From Candidatus Hinthialibacteria bacterium OLB16 (GTDB taxonomy: Bacteria > Hinthialibacterota > Hinthialibacteria > OLB16): a stretch of DNA of 44,040 bases. Position numbers and translations under genes: made by a program. The notes beneath the pieces were generated by a model that saw only the letters and a list, made by a program, of their open reading frames with translations, had not been told where the DNA came from and did no database searches. Below, in pieces: positions 1 through 9,062 of this stretch; positions within the stretch are counted from its first letter, which is position 1, and the number at the start of each line of letters is the position of its first letter. Location: assembly GCA_001567115.1 (NCBI GenBank), contig LMZT01000116.1, positions 1 to 44,040 of the forward strand, given 5' to 3'.

Positions 1-357
1 CGACGATTTGGGCAATCCGACCCAGGTAGCCCTCATCGATTTTCCCCCGGTTCCGGCTCCAATCCCATCCCAGAAGATGCCGAGCCGGACACAGTTCATC
101 CCCCAGGAGCGGATATCGGCGAAATCGGACCGCTCGATATTCCTGGTATATCCCTCAGCCTTTGATTTATTGATGACATTGATGCCATGCAGCAGGAGCG
201 GCTTGCCGGCTCCATCGAGGAATTGTGTCCCTGAAACAGTCACCCGGCCGTGATTCAGTCTGGATTTTCCGGGATGGGGAATGGACTTATCTTCTGCAAA
301 ACCGAAGCAGCAGGCACACATCAGCAGGGTGAAGAGGATCGACAGGTTTCTATTCAT
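1..357 (-). CDS. Glycoside hydrolase family 5-like protein, N-terminal part, frame disrupted
   Basis: The 5' end of a gene that runs off the left edge. The product starts with a signal peptide (hydrophobic stretch, then CCFGFAEDK), followed by VTVSGTQFLDGAGKPLLLHG and later SWGMNCVRLGIFWDGI, the usual N-terminal pattern of exported GH5 cellulase-like TIM barrels. After WDGI the frame degrades. EPEPG is readable in a second frame and GKIDEGYLGRIAQIV in a third. Removing one G from a GG (59-60) and one from a G5 run (44-48, minus strand) restores a normal GH5 sequence. The gene begins 8 bp after the stop of the upstream Tat-type gene, so it is the third gene of a GH28/unknown/GH5 transcription unit. 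It probably hydrolyses a beta-glycan outside the cytoplasm; the substrate cannot be told. Catalytic glutamates lie outside the window. Confidence 0.6.
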   Translation of the reverse strand, partial: MNRNLSILFTLLMCACCFGFAEDKSIPHPGKSRLNHGRVTVSGTQFLDGAGKPLLLHGINVINKSKAEGYTRNIERSDFADIRSWGMNCVRLGIFWDGIGAGTGGKSMRATWVGLPKSS

Positions 358-365
358 GGCTGAAT

Positions 366-1203
366 CTACACTTTCGGATGGATTTCAAGAATCATCGTGC
401 CGCCCGGGCCAACAGTGACTTCCAGATGCTTCTCGCTCGCCTCCAGCTTGCATTCCTCAGGCCAGGCATGAATCACCTTCGCTGAAGAAAATCCGAATTT
501 CGGGCGTAGGACTCCATGCCGGGCAGACTGGGGATCGAGCACACTGCCGGTGCCATAGACATCCCCTCTTTCGGCCCCCCAGGGATTGTACAGGCCGATG
601 ATCCAGGCATTGTCAGCATCACGGTGATTGATCTGAATCGAGAGATCCCCGGAACATTCAATCGGAGAGAGTTCACGCACAGTTTGAATGACAGACGCAG
701 TAAATGCATCAGGCTCGACGACCCGCGCATTCCGGGGTGCGCAGGATTTGTCAAAACAGAGAAGCGACTGATAGCCGGACAATATATCCTCGGGAGCATC
801 CGAGGGAACAATGTCAAATAATTCCGGGATGACCCATGAAGGATAACAGGCAGCCTCCACGGCGCCGCTCCGGTTTTTGTTTTCGCCATTTTGGGCAGCG
901 ACATCCTGCAGTCCAGATTTTAACCGGTCCCAGGTATCCGAAACCGGAGGGCGTGCCGAGGCATCCAGTATCAGGGCAAGAGGCGTGAAAGGGTGGCCGA
1001 CATCCGGATGTGCCTCCTGGAAGTCCAGCAGGTCCTGAGTCACACGGCCATACGACGATAATTTTGCATCAGCCCAGGATTCCAGGTTATCTTCCGCACC
1101 CCACTCCTCATGCAGCGTGAAAGCCCCGGAAAGATAGGAGTGAAAAAAATACCCGCCGTTGCAATGCGGATGAAGGTCCCAGTTCCGGTCCGACAGGCCA
1201 TCC
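366..1203 (-). CDS. C-terminal part of frameshifted Tat-type secreted protein
   Basis: Continuation of the protein that begins at 2277, in another frame. The frame is open from 1490, but sensible protein starts at about 1203 with DGLSDRNWDLHPHCNGGYFF. It ends with a beta-rich domain containing IIGLYNPWGAERGD and ending VGPGGTMILEIHPKV. Deleting one G from the minus-strand AGTGGATGG (1202-1203) joins the two parts as ...VDEMLAS-DGLSDRNWD.... The composite is about 637 codons. I do not recognise the family. Its place between a GH28-like and a GH5-like gene suggests a role in polysaccharide breakdown, which is inference only. Confidence 0.6.
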
Positions 1204-2277
1204 ACTGGCGAGCATCTCATCGACCGGGCAGTGCCAGCTCCAGTCTTCTGGTGGAATGAAGGAGGTGCAGCCTTTCGGCCCCCAGGGGGCGAAAAAGACT
1301 CCCCATTGACGGCCGGCCGCTTTGGCAGCGCCACGAATGCCGGCGATGGCGAACTGGGAACCATCGGAAGCCCAGGGACCCATTTCAGCAAAGCAGGAGA
1401 TCGCCCCCAACTTGTAGTATATATGCCATGCCAGACGCCCCCAGCCACTGCCTTCTGCACAGCTGAAGTTTGATCCGAACCGTTTGGCATTACGCTCTAC
1501 ATTCAACTGAATTTCAGGCCAGAATTCTGTTTCATTTTTTGGGAACACACGGCCTGCATAATCTTCCAGCGTTCCATATTCGAGCCAGTGCCGCTCATTT
1601 TTTCCGCTGAAGTAGGCCTGCAGTTCTTCCGGGTTGACAGCCTCTTGTTTATATTTCGAATTGGCCTCGATAAATCGGTTCCAATCATTGTGGGTGTTGC
1701 TGACAGGTTCGTGCACTTGCCCACCAAGGAAATTACTCCCGAGCAAGTCAGCATAGGTTTTCGCCAGTTCGGCATCGAATGGGTAATGATAATAGCGGCT
1801 GCCCCCGACAACACGGTCAATGACAAAGGGGCACTGCATTTTCCTGATGAGCTGGAAGAGCGGCCCATCCCGGCGTGCGGCCTGATTGAATCGGTACTCA
1901 TCGCCGCCCCAGGGGGAGTTGATCAACCGGATGCCATTGGTTTTCCGGATCAGCCCTGCCTGCTCAAGGGCTTTCCAGTAACGCCCGGTGGATTCGTATG
2001 TGTGGAGAAAAGAAAACCCCTCTCTTTCACGAAATCGGACCTCAGTCCCATTCGCCCCGTAAGCATTGGAGGATTTGAACAATCTAGACAGGCTCAAACC
2101 GGCACAACCTGCTGTTGAAGCGGCAAGAAACCGCCTTCGGTTGACTGTTACAGTGGCAGGACGCTTGAGGGAGATAGGTGCATCGGTGACCAGCTGATCT
2201 TCTCCTGAAGCAAATGGATCCAGAACCTGCCGGGTCCTTGTGCCAGTGCAGTTAATTGGATGATTTTTATGATTCAT
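1108..2277 (-). CDS. N-terminal part of frameshifted Tat-type secreted protein of unknown family
   Basis: The start is set at the ATG at 2275-2277 because AGGAG lies 8 bases upstream. A longer reading from 2343 overlaps the stop of the GH28-like gene as ATGA but lacks such a site. A twin-arginine signal (VNRRRFLAASTAG, then a hydrophobic core) sits about 45 residues in, so a folded, cofactor- or metal-containing product, or simply Tat export, is expected. The mature part is rich in aromatic residues (SRYYHYPFDAE, EPVSNTHNDWNRF, WEVFFAPW-like GVFFAPWGPKG), as in alpha/beta-barrel glycosidases, but no family signature was recognised. Reading after about 1203 (WPVGPELGPSSAL to the stop at 1108) is an out-of-frame tail; the true continuation is the preceding entry. 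Confidence 0.6.
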   Translation of the reverse strand: MNHKNHPINCTGTRTRQVLDPFASGEDQLVTDAPISLKRPATVTVNRRRFLAASTAGCAGLSLSRLFKSSNAYGANGTEVRFREREGFSFLHTYESTGRYWKALEQAGLIRKTNGIRLINSPWGGDEYRFNQAARRDGPLFQLIRKMQCPFVIDRVVGGSRYYHYPFDAELAKTYADLLGSNFLGGQVHEPVSNTHNDWNRFIEANSKYKQEAVNPEELQAYFSGKNERHWLEYGTLEDYAGRVFPKNETEFWPEIQLNVERNAKRFGSNFSCAEGSGWGRLAWHIYYKLGAISCFAEMGPWASDGSQFAIAGIRGAAKAAGRQWGVFFAPWGPKGCTSFIPPEDWSWHCPVDEMLASGWPVGPELGPSSALQRRVFFSLLSFRGFHAA

Positions 2278-2339
2278 TCCGATTCTCCTGATTATATAGA
2301 TTTTATCGAACTGGTAGCCACGAGAGGGATGGTCCTGTG

Positions 2340-3920
2340 TCATTTGCCTGGCGTTGATTTTTCGAATCTGATGTCGCTTGTGTGTTCGCCGAAATGAAAC
2401 TGGGCGGCATCGGGGCTGGTGATTTGCTGGTTGTTGAGGAACAGTCCATCTATGATCACATCCGAGACAGCATGCTTTTCATCGTAACCTCTGAATGAGG
2501 ATGGAGGCATCCGGCTGGCGTGGATTTGGATGTTACGAAGGGTGATGTCATGGATGCGGCCGCGCCGTTCAAGTCCGCCCGAGTACTCCGCATGTTTTTC
2601 AACACTGAAGCTGATTGCATTCGGCATGTAGGTGCTGTCTGGATCTGAAACAAAGTGCTCTTCATCATTTTTCTGGATTCTGGGACGCTGGATGACAGCA
2701 TCGTATTCAATGCGGATATCTTCGAAAAGGACTTCATGCACATCGCCATAATCCACATTCATGATGTCGATGGCGGGACCTGTCAGATGGATTACATCGC
2801 AGTTCCTGAAAGTAATCCGGCGCAGGTGTTCAGCGCGGGTTTCTGCACCGATCTCAAGCGCCTTCCCCCAATCATTCCAGACAACACAGTTTTCGAAAAG
2901 AATGTCTTCGCAGGTGTCGTAACGGTACTCGTCATGCCCTTTGGCGCAGAGAGAGTCGTCGTAGGTGCGCACAAAGCAACCTGAGACATGGGCATTGCGA
3001 CAGTTATGAAAATCGATGCCATCCGAGTTGTAGCGCCAGCATCCGATGATCTTGATGTTTTTCACAGAAACATTGCTGCAGCCAAAGCAGGCGACATTGT
3101 AGACCAGCGAATCACGGATGGTGATGCCCTCAATCTCGATGTCACTGGAATTGATAAAATGGATTGTGTGTTCGCGGCGGCTGTTCCCGACATCGACAGA
3201 TCCATCTCCGAGTTTGTCGACTTTGAAGAGGATCTCTTCCACATTTTCGCTGTTATCGAGAATACCGCGCCCGAGGATTCGGACACGATTCACCCCATCG
3301 CCATGGATGCAGCCATAGACAACAGCTCCCTCATCGATGTAGACAGTTTCATCATCTTTCAGGCGGAGGATGCCGATGTGGTGGACACCTGCGCCAAAAT
3401 AGTGGGTCCCCTTTGTTTCCTGAGAGATGGTGTAGTCCCTGGGTGGGTCGATAAAAATATGAAGCGCATTGTGGGGGCCATCGAGTTCGACTGAATAACC
3501 CCCGGGACGTGGGAGGGTAAAAGTAATAATCCCATCCTTCACTTCCGGCGTTACCTTCGCTGACAGGGGGCGGACTGTGCAATCTGAAAAAGGATGTCCG
3601 GGGCTGTATTCGAAGGCCAGCGGTCCTTTCCCCTCGAGGCGTGCAAAATAGGCTGGTTCGCTTTGGTCTTTGGTGCGTTGGTGGCCGGGCCATCGCCTGT
3701 TAAAGGGATACGCGGAGACATAACACTGGGAGACAGGCAGGGGCATTCCCTCTGCAGTGATCGAAATGGGAGCAGCAGGCTCTCCTTCAGGAAGCTGGTA
3801 AATCTTCAGTGCTTTTTTTTCAGGGCCTGCAGCTGTTGTCTTATGGGATCCGAACGCAGCCAGAGCGATGGCAGAACTGCCTGTTTTCAGAAATCGTCGG
3901 CGACCAATGTGCATTTTCAT
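2340..3920 (-). CDS. Tat-exported GH28-like parallel beta-helix glycosidase
   Basis: A 526-residue protein with a Tat signal (GRRRFLKTGSSAIALAAFG) and a right-handed parallel beta-helix of the polygalacturonase type. Successive coils read HTIHFINSSDIEIEGITIRD, NVSVKNIKIIGCWRYNSDG and NAHVSGCFVRTYDDSLCAKG. The NSDGID and YDDSLC segments match the GH28 NTDG and DD motifs holding catalytic aspartates; the classical GHG and RIK motifs are not obvious, so specificity may differ from pectin. Length is normal for exported GH28 relatives. GAGG lies about 11 bases before the ATG. It is the first gene of a minus-strand set with the unknown Tat protein and a GH5-like gene. It likely cleaves uronic-acid or rhamnose-containing polysaccharide outside the cytoplasm. 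Confidence 0.8.
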   Translation of the reverse strand: MKMHIGRRRFLKTGSSAIALAAFGSHKTTAAGPEKKALKIYQLPEGEPAAPISITAEGMPLPVSQCYVSAYPFNRRWPGHQRTKDQSEPAYFARLEGKGPLAFEYSPGHPFSDCTVRPLSAKVTPEVKDGIITFTLPRPGGYSVELDGPHNALHIFIDPPRDYTISQETKGTHYFGAGVHHIGILRLKDDETVYIDEGAVVYGCIHGDGVNRVRILGRGILDNSENVEEILFKVDKLGDGSVDVGNSRREHTIHFINSSDIEIEGITIRDSLVYNVACFGCSNVSVKNIKIIGCWRYNSDGIDFHNCRNAHVSGCFVRTYDDSLCAKGHDEYRYDTCEDILFENCVVWNDWGKALEIGAETRAEHLRRITFRNCDVIHLTGPAIDIMNVDYGDVHEVLFEDIRIEYDAVIQRPRIQKNDEEHFVSDPDSTYMPNAISFSVEKHAEYSGGLERRGRIHDITLRNIQIHASRMPPSSFRGYDEKHAVSDVIIDGLFLNNQQITSPDAAQFHFGEHTSDIRFEKSTPGK

Positions 3921-4106
3921 CTTTATTTGTCCCTCACATCCGAACAGGCTGGTTATCCAAGATCTCTCAATCCCGGCAAAGGAATGATGGCAATTATAGG
4001 CAAAGACAATGGGTATTGAGAACTCTCTTAAATGGAAATCCTTTCAGAGCTTTGCCAGTTATTTGAATGATGGAAAAAATGGTGGAACGGATGAGGGTAA
4101 GGAAAG

Positions 4107-4139
4107 AATCCCCTGGACGTTTTTGGCGGCCAGGGGATT
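4107..4139. repeat. Perfect 10-bp inverted repeat in the GH28/norZ intergenic region
   Basis: AATCCCCTGG (4107-4116) and CCAGGGGATT (4130-4139) are exact inverse complements around a 13-base spacer. It lies in the 326-bp gap between the divergently placed GH28 start (3920) and the 3' end of norZ (4247). Two shorter hairpins follow at about 4199-4213 and 4221-4235. None has a U-tract, so they could be factor-dependent terminator structures for norZ or an operator for the GH28 operon. No other gene is seen in this gap. Confidence 0.45.
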
Positions 4140-4246
4140 ATGTTTCAATCAGAAACTCCCAAGGAGGCTTTCAGCTGATGATCCAAGAAAGCCTCGTCAT
4201 CTCCTGGGGAGATCGAAATTCTTTCCCAGGGAAAGGAAGTTCACAT

Positions 4247-6541
4247 TTACTTGGCTTGCACCGGTTCCCTGTTGGGCCGTGTAATTACAGTATCCATGTT
4301 CGGGGTAATCGACCAGCCGGTTTTCAGCCCGATGACGAACCATCCGAGGGCGAGAATACCAACAGCGAAGATGGTGTCCCCAATCACACGCAGCCAGCGC
4401 AAGATATGCATGACATCGGTCTGCATGAACTCAGCAGAACGTGCATACCACATTCCCTTGTCAACACTTGCCCATGTCTGCAGCAGGCCGACCGGCAGCA
4501 GGCTCAGCAGCACCATGAGGGCCAGTCCGACATTGATTGACCAGAATGAGAAGGAGAGAGCGCCGGTTTTCCACTCATGATGTGTCGCCAGTCCTTTAAG
4601 GCAGAACAGCATCAATCCGATCCCGAGCATCCCATACACCCCAAACAGGGCGGTGTGGCCATGCACAGGTGTTGTATTCAAGCCCTGCATGTAATAGAGC
4701 GCAATGGGTGGATTGATGAGGAATCCAAACAAACCGGCCCCGACCAGATTCCAGAATGCGACTGCAATAAAGAAGTAAATCGGCCATTTATAAGCTCGTA
4801 CCCAGGGGTGCATCCGTGAAAGAGTCAGGCTTTCATAGGCTTCAAAGCCGATGAGGACGAGAGGAACAACTTCAAGTGCGCTGAAAACAGCGCCAAGGGC
4901 CAGGATCGCTGTCGGAGTTCCGGTGAAGTAGAGATGGTGGAATGTCCCGATGATGCCGCCGGCGAGAAATATGGTAGTTGAGAACAGGACCGCTGAAGTC
5001 GCTGTAGCAGTTTTCAAAAGTCCCATGCGGGTAAACAGGAAGGCGATCACGACTGTGGCAAATACCTCGAAGAAGCCCTCGACCCACAGGTGCACAACCC
5101 ACCAGCGCCAGTACTCGATCATGGCATAGTGGGTCTGCCTTCCCCAGGCAAGGCCGGCGCCATAAAAGGAAGCGATGGCGAGTGACGAAATCAAGAAGAG
5201 GACAAGCAGGTGGCGGTTGTCATCACGCTGTTTAAGCGCGGGCCACATGGCACGGCACATCAGGCCGAGCCAGATAAACAATCCCGCAAACAGGAAGATC
5301 TGCCAGAATCTACCGAGATCGACATACTCAAGGCCCTGATGCCCAAGCCAGAAATTCGTCACAGGATTGAGTTTCTGCTGCACCGCCAGCCATTGGCCAA
5401 CCATCGAACCGACGACAATGATCAGCAGGCAGATGAACAGGAGATTGACCCCGAAGCGCTGCAGCGGGGGTTCATATCCTGAAACCGCAGGAGCCATGAA
5501 AAGGCCGGTTGCCAGCCAGGCTGTCGCAATCCAGAATATACCCATCTGGACATGCCAGGTCCGGGTCACCGAGTAAGGCAGCCAGTCCGCCAGAGGAAAA
5601 CCATAAAAACCGCTGCCTTCAACTCCATAATGCGCAGTCACAGCACCCATGCCGATCTGGACAACCGCCAATGCAGTGACGACCCAGAAGTATTTGAGTG
5701 TTGCACGCATGGAGGGTGTCGGCTGCAGGGCAAGCAGCGGATCGTTCCCGGGAATTTCATGGCCATCATCCGAAGCTTCTTTAAGAACAGCATGCCGCCA
5801 GGCCAATCCGGCGATCCCCGCCAGAAGAATAACGAAGCTGATGACCGACCAGATGACTGTCGCTCCTGTCGGATGGTTGCCGATCAGGCTCTCGGATGGC
5901 CAATTGTTGGTGTATGTAATGGCCTGCCCGGGGCGTTGGGTGGCACATGCCCAGGATGACCAGAAAAAGAATGCATTCAGCAGATGGCGCCGCTCCGGAT
6001 CCTTCAAAGTGTTGGCAGGCATGGCATACGCATTGCGGAGCTCGGCCATCTCAGGATCATCTCCAAAGAGGCGGGCATAATGGTCGCCGACACTGGCGAT
6101 GGCGCGGGCACGCTCGTCGGAAACCTGGAGGGTCTTTGTTTCAGCATTGTAGGTATTCGTCCGGATTTCATTTTTCATCAGCGCCTGAATGGCCGCCTGA
6201 GTCGGGAGGTCCAAATCGGCAAAGGGTTTCCCATGCTCTTTTTGTGAGAGTTCGTCGAGCATAAATGTCAATTCGCGATGCAGCCAGTCTGCCGACCAGT
6301 CCGGAGCCACATAAGCGCCATGCCCCCAGACACTGCCCAGCTCCTGGCCGCCAAAGGACTGCCACACATTCTGGCCATCGAGGATATCTTTTCCGGTGAG
6401 CAGAACAGTGCCCTGCTCATCGACGACACGCTCTGGTATCGGTGGAGCCTGCTGGTAGATGTCGTAGCCATAGTACCCAAGCACCACAAACGAACCGATG
6501 ACTACCAGGCTCAGACTGAGCCAGTGCTTAAAAAACCGCAT
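4247..6541 (-). CDS. norZ: Quinol-dependent nitric oxide reductase (qNor)
   Basis: Reduces NO to N2O at a heme b3/non-heme iron centre with electrons taken directly from quinol in the membrane. The 764-residue product is a fusion of a NorC-like N-terminal region (one membrane helix, then periplasmic domain with GQNVWQSFGGQELGSVWGHG) and the 12-helix NorB part. Signature pieces are RPGQAITYTNNWPSE, HVQMGIFW (heme ligand), VVHLWVEGFFEVFATVV (FeB histidine and glutamates), HHLYFTGTP (FeB histidines) and HGHTALFGVYGMLG (heme ligands). No heme-c CXXCH motif is present, as expected for qNor. The start is placed at 6541 because GGAGG lies 10 bases upstream; an earlier ATG at 6574 has no such site. 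No other denitrification gene is in the window, so NO detoxification is the likelier role. Confidence 0.95.
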   Translation of the reverse strand: MRFFKHWLSLSLVVIGSFVVLGYYGYDIYQQAPPIPERVVDEQGTVLLTGKDILDGQNVWQSFGGQELGSVWGHGAYVAPDWSADWLHRELTFMLDELSQKEHGKPFADLDLPTQAAIQALMKNEIRTNTYNAETKTLQVSDERARAIASVGDHYARLFGDDPEMAELRNAYAMPANTLKDPERRHLLNAFFFWSSWACATQRPGQAITYTNNWPSESLIGNHPTGATVIWSVISFVILLAGIAGLAWRHAVLKEASDDGHEIPGNDPLLALQPTPSMRATLKYFWVVTALAVVQIGMGAVTAHYGVEGSGFYGFPLADWLPYSVTRTWHVQMGIFWIATAWLATGLFMAPAVSGYEPPLQRFGVNLLFICLLIIVVGSMVGQWLAVQQKLNPVTNFWLGHQGLEYVDLGRFWQIFLFAGLFIWLGLMCRAMWPALKQRDDNRHLLVLFLISSLAIASFYGAGLAWGRQTHYAMIEYWRWWVVHLWVEGFFEVFATVVIAFLFTRMGLLKTATATSAVLFSTTIFLAGGIIGTFHHLYFTGTPTAILALGAVFSALEVVPLVLIGFEAYESLTLSRMHPWVRAYKWPIYFFIAVAFWNLVGAGLFGFLINPPIALYYMQGLNTTPVHGHTALFGVYGMLGIGLMLFCLKGLATHHEWKTGALSFSFWSINVGLALMVLLSLLPVGLLQTWASVDKGMWYARSAEFMQTDVMHILRWLRVIGDTIFAVGILALGWFVIGLKTGWSITPNMDTVITRPNREPVQAK

Positions 6542-6569
6542 ATTTTTAAAACCTCCAGATATATTTGTT

Positions 6570-6588
6570 GGCAATCAGAATCATTGCC
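6570..6588. promoter_or_regulatory. Short dyad upstream of norZ, possible operator
   Basis: GGCAAT and ATTGCC flank a 7-base spacer 29-47 bases before the norZ start codon. The remaining ~420 bp between norZ and the divergent ClC gene hold no gene and no clear FNR/NnrR-type TTGAT-N4-ATCAA site that I could find. The dyad is a candidate binding site only; it is short enough to occur by chance. Confidence 0.2.
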
Positions 6589-7009
6589 GGTTGCAGAGGC
6601 AGGATGTCCGTACCCCTTTGCACATTTGAGTTCACACGAATTGAACGGTAAAACCGAATGAAAGCTCGAGAAGTGAAAAGCGACCTATGATCAGGCATGG
6701 ATCTCAATAAGGGCCTCATCTCCACTAAGTTAGGCCAGAAAACTGTCTTTTCTGTTCCCATAAATTTCATTTTATCACGAAAAAGAAGAATGCCTATCCT
6801 TATCCTGGGAGCTGAATGCGGCAATTGGTAATTTGATTACGGTTTATCGGTCCCTGTCTGCTGCCACCTTGATCATGGCCAGATTTGGAACAAGAATGAA
6901 AACCAGGTGCACTTCTTCAATGAGTCTTTAAGGTCCTAAAAACACTTAACTCGACCCAGACGAATCAAGCTGCGACCCTGTGGCCTTTTGCCAACGGAGA
7001 AAACCCGAC

Positions 7010-8953
7010 ATGGAGTACTCATCCTCTGACCTTTCGATCCACTCGGACAATGGGCAGAAAACACATCACCAGGTTATAGTCAGTCCGTCAGTATCCGCCG
7101 CCCGGCTCTGTTTTATCGGCTTTCTTGCCACCCTGGTCGCCGTGGTGGCCACACTTCTGGCAAGAATTTTGACGATGCTGATCGGTCTAATCACCAACCT
7201 TGCTTACTACGGGCGCCTGTCTACTGACTTCTCCTCCCCTGAATACCATCAGCTGGGTTGGCTTGCAGTCATCATTCCTGTAGTAGGCGGGATTATCGTG
7301 GGATTGATCGCACGATATGGGTCAAAAGGCATCCGTGGCCATGGCATCCCCGAAGCAATGGAACAGGTGCTGCTCAACCAGAGCCGCATCCCACCACGGC
7401 TGACCCTTTTGAAACCATTGTCGGCAGCGATCGCCATTGGCACCGGGGGTCCATTCGGGGCTGAAGGCCCGATCATTGCAACCGGTGGTTCTCTCGGTTC
7501 CTTTACCGGACAAATTCTGAAGACAACAGCCCGTGAACGAAAGATATTGCTCGCCTCTGGTGCTGCAGCAGGCATGGCCGCCACTTTCGGATGCCCTGTT
7601 TCCGCTGTCATCCTCGCGATTGAATTGCTGCTCTTTGAAATCAGTCCGATGTCGCTGATTCCTGTGTCGCTGGCAAGTGCGACAGCGGCAGGAATGCGGA
7701 TCGCCATGACAGGTTTTGTTCCGATGTTCGAAATGCCTCCCTTTACCGCGCCAGGAGCTGGCGCATTGGCAGTTTATGGCTTGCTGGGGTGCCTTCTGGG
7801 AATCTGTTCGGTTTATATCACACGCCTGGTTTACCTCATCGAAGATCTCTTTGCCCGCCTCCCTCTTCATTGGATGTGGTGGCCGGCACTGGGGTCCCTG
7901 GCTGTCGGCCTTGTGGGGTTGATCGATCCACGAACTCTGGGTGTGGGATACGAAAACATTCAGGCGATTCTTTCAAGCGTGATTATCGGGTGGCCCCTGG
8001 TCGTATTCTTTCTCCTTAAACTCACATCCTGGGCGATATGCCTTGGCAGCGGCACTTCGGGAGGAACCCTTGCACCCCTGTTTACCATCGGGGGCGGCAT
8101 CGGAAGTGTGCTGGCAATGACTGTGGACAGCTTCGTTCCATCTTTTGGTGTGGATCCGGGAGTGGGGGCACTTGTGGGCATGGCTGCAATCTTTGCAGGG
8201 GCCTCACGCGCACCATTGGCTTCCGTGGTATTTGCATTTGAAACGACCCTCCAGCCGGCAGGGCTGCTCCCGCTGCTTTTAGGGTGCACGACTTCCTATA
8301 TGGTTTCCTGTTTCATGATGAAAAACAGCATCATGACAGAAAAAATCGCCCGAAGAGGTGTCAGGATTCCAGTCGAGTTCACCGCTGACTATCTGGATCG
8401 TGTGACTGTGGCGGAAGCGGCGACAAACCGTGTCGTTACATTAACAGCGGACCAGACCCTTTCATCTGTCAGCCAGTGGTTCACAGCAGGCGGCCAGGGG
8501 AGCAATCATCATGGCTTTCCGGTCATTGATTCTGACCATCGAATTATCGGTGTCGTCACCCGCCATGGCCTGTCCGATGCCGCAGGGAAAGGCAAAACTC
8601 GAGTCCGCGATGCAATTACGCGAGCGCCTGTCACAATCGCATCCTCCTGCTCGCTCAGAAATGCTGTCCACCTCATGCTGATCGAAGGTGTGAATCGACT
8701 GATTGTAACTGAGGCGCATGATCCGGAGCGGGTGTTCGGGATACTGTCACGCAGCGATATTATCCTTGCCCATCAACACCAGCTGGATGAACACCACCAA
8801 TCCGAGATCAGCATCGACCTGAGAACCATCCGCTTCCAAGGCCGTTTCAGGGAGATGATCAAATCAATAAAAGGGCATGACCTCAGGGCTGGATGTCTGG
8901 CAGGTGGAGAGACGGTCAAAAGATCGGAAATCAACACGTGCCCAGGCTCCTGA
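7010..8953 (+). CDS. ClC-family chloride channel/transporter with C-terminal CBS pair
   Basis: A 647-residue membrane protein. The start at 7010 is preferred over GTG 6980 because GGAG lies 10 bases upstream. ClC signatures are GHGIP (residues 110-114), GGPFGAEGP (147-154, external gating Glu at 152) and GSGTSGGTLAPLF. Two CBS modules (about 462-515 and 530-590) follow on the cytosolic side and may sense adenine nucleotides. Three pore positions are unusual: the anion-coordinating Ser of GSGIP is His, the residue before the gating Glu is Ala instead of Arg/Lys, and the position matching the internal proton-gate Glu (E203 of E. coli ClC) reads Leu (AIELL, E205-L206). It is divergent from norZ. 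The family is certain; ion selectivity and the channel/antiporter choice are open. Confidence 0.93.
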   Translation: MEYSSSDLSIHSDNGQKTHHQVIVSPSVSAARLCFIGFLATLVAVVATLLARILTMLIGLITNLAYYGRLSTDFSSPEYHQLGWLAVIIPVVGGIIVGLIARYGSKGIRGHGIPEAMEQVLLNQSRIPPRLTLLKPLSAAIAIGTGGPFGAEGPIIATGGSLGSFTGQILKTTARERKILLASGAAAGMAATFGCPVSAVILAIELLLFEISPMSLIPVSLASATAAGMRIAMTGFVPMFEMPPFTAPGAGALAVYGLLGCLLGICSVYITRLVYLIEDLFARLPLHWMWWPALGSLAVGLVGLIDPRTLGVGYENIQAILSSVIIGWPLVVFFLLKLTSWAICLGSGTSGGTLAPLFTIGGGIGSVLAMTVDSFVPSFGVDPGVGALVGMAAIFAGASRAPLASVVFAFETTLQPAGLLPLLLGCTTSYMVSCFMMKNSIMTEKIARRGVRIPVEFTADYLDRVTVAEAATNRVVTLTADQTLSSVSQWFTAGGQGSNHHGFPVIDSDHRIIGVVTRHGLSDAAGKGKTRVRDAITRAPVTIASSCSLRNAVHLMLIEGVNRLIVTEAHDPERVFGILSRSDIILAHQHQLDEHHQSEISIDLRTIRFQGRFREMIKSIKGHDLRAGCLAGGETVKRSEINTCPGS

Positions 8954-9062
8954 AGGTCCTCTGTACTTTGGCCTTTCCCGGTTCAATAATCTTTTCGATG
9001 GCATTGGGCATCGCCCGGCCTCGATTGACTGTCAAATTGCACACCCCCGAGGAGAACCAGTG

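Noticed and set aside
6600-6980. FNR, NnrR or NorR operator for norZ
   Set aside because: Scanning by eye found no TTGAT-N4-ATCAA or comparable palindrome; only a short dyad was kept as a weak candidate.
8877-9062. Longer start for the DUF1080 gene
   Set aside because: It overlaps the ClC gene, lacks a signal peptide at its start, and the GAGGAG site is before 9063.
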